In this document: one piece after another, positions 10,461 to 18,830 of the stretch
Numbering within the stretch: position 1 is the stretch's first letter
How the letters are laid out: each line of letters opens with the position of its first letter
NCBI RefSeq assembly: GCF_000003605.2
Contig: NW_003122308.1
Location: 1-21,204 of the forward strand
Direction: 5' to 3'
DNA from: Saccoglossus kowalevskii
Taxonomy: Eukaryota > Hemichordata > Enteropneusta > Harrimaniidae
DNA length: 21,204 nt
Made by a program: the position numbers and the translations under genes
Notes under the pieces: generated by a model
Databases searched by the model: none
What the model was told of the DNA's origin: nothing
The model's input: the letters and a program-made list of their open reading frames with translations, nothing else

Positions 10461-11280
10461 AGATATGCGCGAGGGAGAGTATTTTCAGTACAAATACGCG
10501 CGAGGGAGAGTATTTTCAGTACAAATAGGCGCGATCGGAGTATTTTCGGTACGGATATGCGCGAGGGGGAGTATTTTCAGTACTAAGACGCGCGAGGGAG
10601 TGTATTTTCAGTACACATATGCGCGAAGATGAGTAATTTCTGTACAAATATGAGCGATGGGAGTATTTTCAGCCCAAAAAATGCGCGAGGGAGAGTATTA
10701 ACTGTACAAATACTCGAGAGGGAGAGTATTTTCAGTACAAATACGCGCGAGGGAGAGTATTTTCAGTACAAATACGCGCGATGGGAGAGTATTATCAGTA
10801 CAAATATGCGCGAGGGAGAGTATTTTCAGTACAATTTTGCACGAGGGAGAGTAATTTCAGTATAAATATGCGCGAGGGAGAGTATTTTCAGTACAATTTT
10901 GCACGAGGGAGAGTAATTTCAGTATAAATATGCGCGAGGGAGAGTATTTTCAGTACAAATATGCGCGAGGGAGAGTAATTTCAGTACAAATATGAGCGAT
11001 GGGAGTATTTTCTGTCCAAATATGCGCGAGGGAGAGCATTTACTGTACAAATACGCGAGAGGGAGAGTATTTTCAGTACAGATATGCGCGAGGGAGAGTA
11101 ATTTCAGTACAAATATGAGCGATGGGAGTATTTTCAGTCCAAATATGCGCGAGTGAGAGTATTTACTGTACAAATACGCGAGAGGGAGAGTATTTTCAGT
11201 AGAAATACGCGCGATGGGAGTATTCTCAATACAAATATGCGCGAGGGAGAGTATTTTCAGTACGGATATGCGCGAGCGAG
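10461..11280 (+). repeat. Higher-order family B, segment 3
   Basis: This short B insert lies between A copies 2 and 3. It follows 5743-6513: offset 4799 bp at first (CGGTACGG at 5748/10547; CCCAAAAAATG at 5874/10673), then 4768 bp after exactly one 31-bp monomer present near 5938-5968 is missing here near 10737. It includes the tandem CAATTTTGCACGAGG monomers (near 10832 and 10894) also seen near 6064 and 6126. It ends at about 11280, where GCGAGCGAGACTATTTT of B is replaced by GCGAGCGAGAGTAGATTC of A. Confidence 0.85.
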
Positions 11281-12813
11281 AGTAGATTCAGAGTATCTTC
11301 AGTACAAATACGCGCGAGGGAGAGTATTTAAGTTCAGTACAAATACGCGCGAGGGAGAGTATTTTCAGTATAAATATGCGTTGAGAGAAAATTTTCACTA
11401 CAAATAGGCGCGAGGGAGAGTATTTTCAGTACAAATATGCGCGCGAGAGAGTATTTTTGATACAAATATAAGCGACGGAGAGTATCTTCAGTACAAATAT
11501 GAGCGAGGGAGAGTATTTTCAGTACAAATATGCGCAAGGGAGAGTATTTTCAGTACAAATATGCGCGCGAGAGAGTATTTTTGATACAAATATAAGCGAC
11601 GGAGAGTATCTTCAGTACAAATATGAGCGAGGGAGAGTATTTTCAGTACAAATATGCGCAAGGGAGAGTATTTTCAGTACAAATATGCGCGGGGGGTATT
11701 TTCAGTACAAATATGCGCGAGGGAGAGTATTTTCAGTACAAATATGCGCGGGGGGTATTTTCAGTACAAATATGCGCGAGGGCGAGTATTTTCAGTACAA
11801 ATATGAGCGAGTGGGAGAGAATTTTCAGTATAAATATGCGCGAGGGAGAGTATTTTCAGTACAAATTAGCGAGTGGGAGAGAATTTTCAGTACAAATATG
11901 CGCGAGGGAGAGTATTTTCAGTACAAAATAGCGAGAGGAAGAGAATTTTCAGTACAAATATGCGCGAGGGAGAGTATTTCCAGAGTATCTTCTGTACAAA
12001 TACGCCCAAGGGAGAGTATTCTTTCAGTACAAATACGCGCAAGGGAGAGTATTTTCAGTATAAATAAGCGCGAGGGAGAGTATTTTGAGTATAAGTTTGC
12101 GCAAAGGGAGAGTATTTTCAGTATAAAATAGCGGGAGGAAGAGAATTTTCAGTACAAATATGCGCGAGGGAGAGTATTTTCAGTACAAATATGAGCGAAG
12201 GAGAGTATCGTCAGTACAAATCAGAGCGAAGGAGAGTATATTCAGTACAAATATGTGCGAGGGAGAGTATTTTCAGTACAAATATGCGCGATGGAGATTA
12301 TTTTCAACCTGAATACAAATATGCGCGCGAGAGAGTATTTTCAGTACAAATTTGCGCGAGGGAGAGTATTTTCAGTACAAATATGCGCGAGGGAGAGTAT
12401 TTTCAGTACAAATATGAGCGAAGGAGAGTATCTTCAGTACAAATCTGCGCGAAGGAGAGTATCTTCAGTACAAATATGCGCGAAAGGGAGTATTTTCAGT
12501 ACAAATATGCGCGAGGGGGGAGAATTTTCAGAACAAATATGCTCAAGGGTGATTATTTTCAGTACTAATACCAGTGAAGGAGAGTATTTTCAGCACAAAT
12601 ATGCGCGATTGAGAGTATTTTCAGTACAAATATGCGCGCGAGAGAGTATTTTCGGTACAAATATAAGCGACGGACAGTATCTTCAGTACAAATATGAGCG
12701 AAGGAGAGTATATTCAGTACAAATATGCGCAAGGGAGAGTATTTTCAGTACAAATATGCGCTAGGGAGAGTATTTTCAGTACAAATTAGCGCGAGGGAGA
12801 AAATTTTCAGTAC
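11281..12813 (+). repeat. Higher-order family A, copy 3 (5'-truncated)
   Basis: This copy starts within the GTAGATTCAGAGTATC monomer (about 11282) and so lacks the TCCGCGAGAGAG leader of copies 2 and 4. One early monomer carries TATTTAAGTTCAG (about 11326), a B-type sequence, where copies 2 and 4 have TATTATTTCAG. This suggests a small gene-conversion patch. The rest follows the family A order: TTGAGAGAAAA (11371), ATAAGCGACGG twice, GCGCGGGGGG twice (about 11690 and 11750), the 42-bp monomer (11959-12000), TTTCAACCTGAATAC (12301), GGGGGGAGAATTTTC (12514) and TTAGCGCGAGGGAGAAAA (12786). Near 11808 it has GCGAGTGGGAGAGAATTTT where other copies have GCGAAGGTGAGTATTTT. Confidence 0.85.
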
Positions 12814-15636
12814 AGATATGCGCGAGGGAGAGTATTTTCAGTACAAATACGCGCGAGGGAGAGTATTTTCAGTACAAATAGGCGCGATCGGAGTATTTTC
12901 AGTACGGATATGCGCGAGGGAGAGTATTTTCAGTACTAATACGCGCGAGGGAGAGTATTTTCAGTACAAGTACGCGCGATGGGAGTATTTTCAGTACAAA
13001 TATGCGCGAGGGAGAGTATTTTCTGTACAAATATGTGCGAGGGAGAGTATTTTCACTACAAATATGCAAGAAAGAGTATTTTCAGTACAAATACGAGTGA
13101 AGGAGAGTATTTTCAGTACAAATATGAGCGAAGGAGAGTATTTTCAGTACAGATATGCGCGAGGGAGACTATTTTCAGTACAAATACGCGCGAGGGAGAG
13201 TATTTAAGTTCAGTACAAATACGCGCGAGTGAGAGTACTAGTATTTTAAGCACAAATATGAGCGAGGAAGAGTATTTTCAGTACAAATATGAGCGAAGGT
13301 GAGTATTTTCAGTAGAAATATGTGCGAGGGAGAGTATTTTCACTACAAATATGCAAGAGAGAGTATTTTCAGTACAAATACGAGTGAAGGAGAGTATTTT
13401 CAGTACAAATATGAGCGAAGGAGATTATTTTCAATACAAATATGAGCAATGGGAGTCTTTTCAGTACAAATATGCGCGAGGGATATTATTTTCTGTACAA
13501 ATACGCGAGAGGGAGAGTATTTTCTGTACAGATATGCGCGAGGGAGAGTATTTTCAGTACAAATACGCGCGAGGGAGAGTATTGTCAGTACAAATAGGCG
13601 CGATCGGAGTATTTTCAGTACGGATATGCGCGAGGGAGAGTATTTTCAGTACAAATGCGCGAGAGGGAGTGTATTTTCAGTACACATATGCGCGTGAGGG
13701 AGAGTAATTTCTGTACAAATATGAGCGATTGGAGTATTTTCAACCCAAAAAATGCGCGAGGGAGAGTATTTACTGTACAAATACTCGAGAGGGGGAGTAT
13801 TTTCAGTACAGATATGCGCGAGGGGAATATTTTCAGTACAAATACGCGCGAGGGAGACTATTTTCAGTACAAATACGCGCGATGGGAGAGTATTATCAGT
13901 ACAAATATGCGCGAGGGAGAGTATTTTCAGTACAAATATGCGCGAGGGAGAGTAATTTCAGTACAAATATGAGCGAGGGAGACTATTTTCAGCACAAATA
14001 CGCGTGAGGGAGAGGATTTTCAGTACAAATATGCTCGAGGGAGAGTATTTTCAGTACAAATATGCGCGAGGGAGAGTAATTTCAGTACAAATATGAGCGA
14101 TGGGAGTATTTTCAGTCCAAATCTGTGCGAGGGAGAGTGTTTACTGTACAAATACGCGAGAGGGAGATTATTTTCAGTAGAGATATGCGCGAGGGAGACT
14201 ATTTTCAGTACAAATACGCGCGAGGGAGAGTATTTAAGTTCAGTACAAATACGCGCGAGTGAGAGTACTAGTATTTTAAGCACAAATATGAGCGAGGAAG
14301 AGTATTTTCAGTACAAATATGAGCGAAGGTGAGTATTTTCAGTACAAATATGTGCGAGGGAGAGTATTTTCACTACAAATATGCAAGAGAGAGTATTTTC
14401 AGTACAAATACGAGTGAAGAAGAGTATTTTCAGTACAAATATGAGCGAAAGAGATTATTTTCAATACAAATATGAGCGATGGGAGTATTTTCAGCACAAA
14501 TATGCGCGAGGGAGAGTATTTTCAGTACAAATACGCGCGATGGGAAAGTATTATCAGTACAAATATGCGCGAGGGAGAGTATTTTCAGTACAAATATGCG
14601 CGAGGGAGAGTAATTTCAGTACAAATATGAGCGAGGGAGACTATTTTCAGTACAAATACGCGTGAGGGACAGTATTTTCAGTACAAATATGCTCGAGGGA
14701 GAGTAATTTCAGTACAAATATGAGCGATGGGAGTATTTTCAGTTCAAATATGCGCGAGGGAGAGTATTTACTGTACAAATACGCGAGAGGGAGAGTATTT
14801 TCAATACAGATATGCGCGAGGGAGACTATTTTCAGTACAAATACGCGCGAGGGAGAGTATTTTCAGTACAAGTACGCGCGATGGGAGTATTTTCAGTACA
14901 AATATGCGCGAGGGAGAGTATTTTCTGTACAAATACGCGAGAAAGAGAGTATTTTCAGTACGGATATGCGCGAGCGAGACTATTTTCAGTACAAATACGC
15001 GCGAGGGAGAGTATTTAAGTTCAGTACAAATACGCGCGAGGGAGAGTACTAGTATTTTAAGCACAAATATGAGCGAGGAAGAGTATTTTCAGTACAAATA
15101 TGAGCGAAAGAGATTATTTTCAATACAAATATGAGCGATGGGAGTATTTTCAGCACAAATATGCGCGAGGGAGATTATTTTCTGTACAAATACGCGAGAG
15201 GGAGAGTATTTTCAGTACAGATATGCGCGAGGGAGAGTATTTTCAGTACAACTACGCGCGAGGGAGAGTATTTTCAGTACAAATACGCGCGATCGGAGTA
15301 TTTTCATTACGGATATGCGCGAGGGGGAGTATTTTCAGTACTAATACGCGCGAGGGAGTGTATTTTCAGTACACATATGCGCGAGGGTGAGTAATTTCTG
15401 TACAAATATGAGCGATGGGAGTATTTTCAGCCCAAAAAATGCGCGAGGGAGAGTATTAACTGTACAAATACTCGAGAGGGAGAGTATTTTCAGTACAGAT
15501 ATGCGCGAGGGAGAGTATTTTCAGTACAAATACGCGCGAGGGAGAGTATTTTCAGTACAAATACGCGCGATGGGAGAGTATTATCAGTACAAATACGCGA
15601 GAGGGAGTGTATTTTCAGTACACATATGCGCGATGG

Positions 15637-15880
15637 AGAGTAATTTCTGTACAAATATGAGCGATTGGAGTATTTTCAACCCAAAAAATGCGCGAGGGAG
15701 AGTATTTACTGTACAAATACTCGAGAGGGGGAGTATGTTCAGTACAGATATAAGCGAAGGAGAGTAATTTCTGTACAAATATGAGCGATTGGAGTATTTT
15801 CAACCCAAAAAATGCGCGAGGGAGAGTATTTACTGTGAGGGGGAGTATTTTCAGTACAGATATGCGCGAGGGGAATATTT
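15637..15880 (+). repeat. Local 124-bp (4-monomer) tandem duplication with a 12-bp deletion
   Basis: The monomers carrying GCGATTGGAG, CCCAAAAAATG and TATTTACTGT occur at 15680 and again 124 bp later at 15804, a duplication of four monomers. The second copy has lost 12 bp at about 15836/15837: TACTGT runs straight into GAGGGGGAG where the other copies have ACAAATACTCGA between them. The deletion removes the CTCGAG motif in this copy. The monomer before the duplication join reads ATATAAGCGAAGGAG (about 15748), an unusual combination. Confidence 0.8.
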
Positions 15881-16498
15881 TCAGTACAAATACGCGCGAG
15901 GGAGAGTATTTTCAGTACAAATACGCGCGATGGGAGAGTATTTTCTGTACAAATACACGAGATAGAGAGCATTTTCAGTACGGATATGCGCGAGCGAGAC
16001 TATTTTCAGTACAAATACGCGCGAGGGAGAGTATTTAAGTTCAGTACAAATACGCGCGAGGGAGAGTACTAGTATTTTACGCACATATATGGGTGAGGAA
16101 GAGTATTTTCAGTACAAGTACGCGCGATGGGAGTATTTTCCGTACAAATATGTGCGAGGGAGAGTATTTTCTGTACAAATACGCGAGAAGGAGAGAATTT
16201 TCAGTACGGATATGCGCGAGCGAGACTATTTTCAGTACAAATACGCGCGAGGGAGAGTATTTAAGTTCAGTACAAATACGCGCGAGGGAGAGTAATAGTA
16301 TTTTAAGCACAAATATGAGCGAGGAAGTGTATTTTCAGTACAAATATGAGCGCAGGAGAGTATTTTCAGTAGAAATATGTGCTAGGGAGGGTATTTTCAC
16401 TACAAATATGCAAGAGAGAGTATTTTCAGTACAAATACGAGTGAAGGAGAGTATTTTCAGTACAAATATGAGCGAAGGAGATTATTTTCAATACAAAT

Positions 16499-16990
16499 AT
16501 GAGCGATGGGAGTATTTTCAGTACAAATATGCGCAAGGGAGATTATTTTCTGTACAAATACGCGAGAGGGAGAGTATTTTCAATACAGATATGCGCGAGG
16601 GAGAGTATTTTCAGTACAAATACGCGCGAGGGAGAGTATTTTCAGTACAAATACGCGCGATCGGAGTATTTTCAGTACGGATATGCGCGAGGGAGAGTAT
16701 TTTCAGTACTAATACGCGCGAGGGAGTGTATTTTCAGTACACATATGCGCGAGGGAGAGTAATTTCTGTACAAATATGATCGATGGGAGTATTTTCAGCC
16801 CAAAAAATGCGCGAGGGAGAGTATTTACTGTACAAATACTCGAGAGGGAGAGTATTTTCAGTACAGATACGCGCGAGGGAGAGTATTTTCAGTACAAATA
16901 TGTGCGAAGGAGAGTATTTTCAGTACAAATACGCACGAGGGAGAGTATTTTCAGTACAAATATGCGCGAGGGAGAGTAATTTCAGTACAA
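16499..16990 (+). repeat. Triplicated 490-bp B segment (partners 2304-2795 and 20294-20785)
   Basis: Three copies share the same order: GCGCAAGGGAGATTATTTTC, GCGCGATCGGAG, TACTAATACGCG, GAGTGTATTTTCAGTACACA, a CCAAAAAATG monomer, ATGTGCGAAGGAG and TACGCACGAGG. Offsets are 14195 bp (2304 to 16499) and 3795 bp (16499 to 20294), both constant through the segment. In the third copy CCCAAAAAATG has become ACCAAAAAATG. The interval between the first two copies contains complete A units, so these B pieces were spread by more than simple adjacent duplication, or A units later separated them. Confidence 0.75.
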
Positions 16991-17188
16991 ATATGAGCGA
17001 TGGGAGTATTTTCAGTCCAAATATGCGCGAGGGAGAGTATTTACTGTACAAATACGCGAGAGGGAGAGTATTTTCAGTACAGATATGCGCGAGGGAGAGT
17101 ATTTTCAGTACAAATACGCGCGAGGGAGAGTATTTTCAGTACAAATACGCGCGATCGGAGTATTTTCAGTACGGATATGCGCGAGGGA

Positions 17189-18830
17189 GAGAATTTTCAT
17201 TACAAATATGCGCGAGGGAGAGTATTTTCAGTATAAATATGTCCGCGAGAGAGCATATTCGGTGCAAATATAAGCGACGGAGAGTATCTTCAATACAAAT
17301 ATGCGCAAGGAAGAGTATTTTCATTACAAATGTGCGCGAGGGAGAGTAGATTCAGAGTATCTTCAATACAAATACGCGCGAGGGAGAGTATTATTTCAGT
17401 ACAAATACGTGCGAGGGAGAGTATTTTCAGTATAAATATGCGTTGAGAGAAAATTTTCACTACAAATAGGCGCGAGGGAGAGTATTTTCAGTACAAATAT
17501 GCGCGCGAGAGAGTATTTTTGATACAAATATAAGCGACGGAGAGTATCTTCAGTACAAATATGAGCGAGGGAGAGTATTTTCAGTACAAATATGCGCAAG
17601 GGAGAGTATTTTCAGTACAAATATGCGCGCGAGAGAGTATTTTTGATACAAATATAAGCGACGGAGAGTATCTTCAGTACAAATATGAGCGAGGGAGAGT
17701 ATTTTCAGTACAAATATGCGCAAGGGAGAGTATTTTCAGTACAAATATGCGCGGGGGGTATTTTCAGTACAAATATGCGCGAGGGAGAGTATTTTCAGTA
17801 CAAATATGCGCGGGGGGTATTTTCAGTACAAATATGCGCGAGGGCGAGTATTTTCAGTACAAATATGAGCGAAGGTGAGTATTTTCAGTATAAATATGCG
17901 CGAGGGAGAGTATTTTCAGTACAAATTAGCGAGTGGGAGAGAATTTTCAGTACAAATATGCGCGAGGGAGAGTATTTTCAGTACAAATAGCGAGAGGAAG
18001 AGAATTTTCAGTACAAATACGCCCAAGGGAGAGTATTCTTTCAGTACAAATACGCGCAAGGGAGAGTATTTTCAGTATAAATAAGCGCGAGGGAGAGTAT
18101 TTTGAGTATAAGTTTGCGCAAAGGGAGAGTATTTTCAGTATAAAATAGCGGGAGGAAGAGAATTTTCAGTACAAATATGCGCGAGGGAGAGTATTTTCAG
18201 TACAAATATGAGCGAAGGAGAGTATCGTCAGTACAAATCAGAGCGAAGGAGAGTATATTCAGTACAAATATGTGCGAGGGAGAGTATTTTCAGTACAAAT
18301 ATGCGCGATGGAGATTATTTTCAACCTGAATACAAATATGCGCGCGAGAGAGTATTTTCAGTACAAATTTGCGCGAGGGAGAGTATTTTCAGTACAAATA
18401 TGCGCGAGGGAGAGTATTTTCAGTACAAATATGAGCGAAGGAGAGTATCTTCAGTACAAATCTGCGCGAAGGAGAGTATCTTCAGTACAAATATGCGCGA
18501 AAGGGAGTATTTTCAGTACAAATATGCGCGAGGGAGAGAATTTTCATAACAAATATGCTCAAGGGTGATTATTTTCAGTACTAATACCAGTGAAGGAGAG
18601 TATTTTGAGCACAAATATGCGCGAGGGAGAGTATTTTCAGTACAAATATGCGCGCGAGAGAGTATTTTCGGTACAAATATAAGCGACGGACAGTATCTTC
18701 AGTACAAATATGAGCGAAGGAGAGTATTTTCAGTACAAATATGCGCAAGGGAGAGTATTTTCAGTACAAATATGCGCTAGGGAGAGTATTTTCAGTACAA
18801 ATTAGCGCGAGGGAGAAAATTTTCAGTACA
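17189..18830 (+). repeat. Higher-order family A, copy 4 (full length, with 42-bp monomer lost)
   Basis: This unit starts with GAGAATTTTCATTAC (about 17189) and TATGTCCGCGAGAGAGCATA (about 17239), matching copy 2 at offset 8412. It continues through TTGAGAGAAAA (17443), ATAAGCGACGG, GCGCGGGGGG (about 17750 and 17811), TTTCAACCTGAATAC (about 18319), ATAAGCGACGGACAG (about 18680) and TTAGCGCGAGGGAGAAAA (about 18802). Compared with copy 3, the offset drops from 6062 to 6017 bp. This is explained by loss of the 42-bp monomer and one A near 17990-18018, plus a 2-bp difference near 17873. Flanking B sequence on the right continues as after copy 3 and the 7127 fragment. Confidence 0.85.

Larger units (their letters stand above)
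12814..17188 (+). repeat. Higher-order family B, segment 4
   Basis: This is 4.4 kb of continuous B-type satellite. CCCAAAAAATG monomers occur at 13744, 15431, 15680, 15804 and 16799; TACTAG dimers at 13236, 14266, 15047, 16067 and (mutated) 16293. It is a mosaic. 12814-13040 follows 7291-7517. 13701-14007 follows 4711-5017 (offset 8990). 14720-15090 follows 5072-5442 (offset 9648). 15100-15580 follows 5543-6020 (offset 9557). 16078-16703 follows 8160-8785 (offset 7918). 16499-16995 follows 2304-2800 (offset 14195). No genes are seen. Confidence 0.85.
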
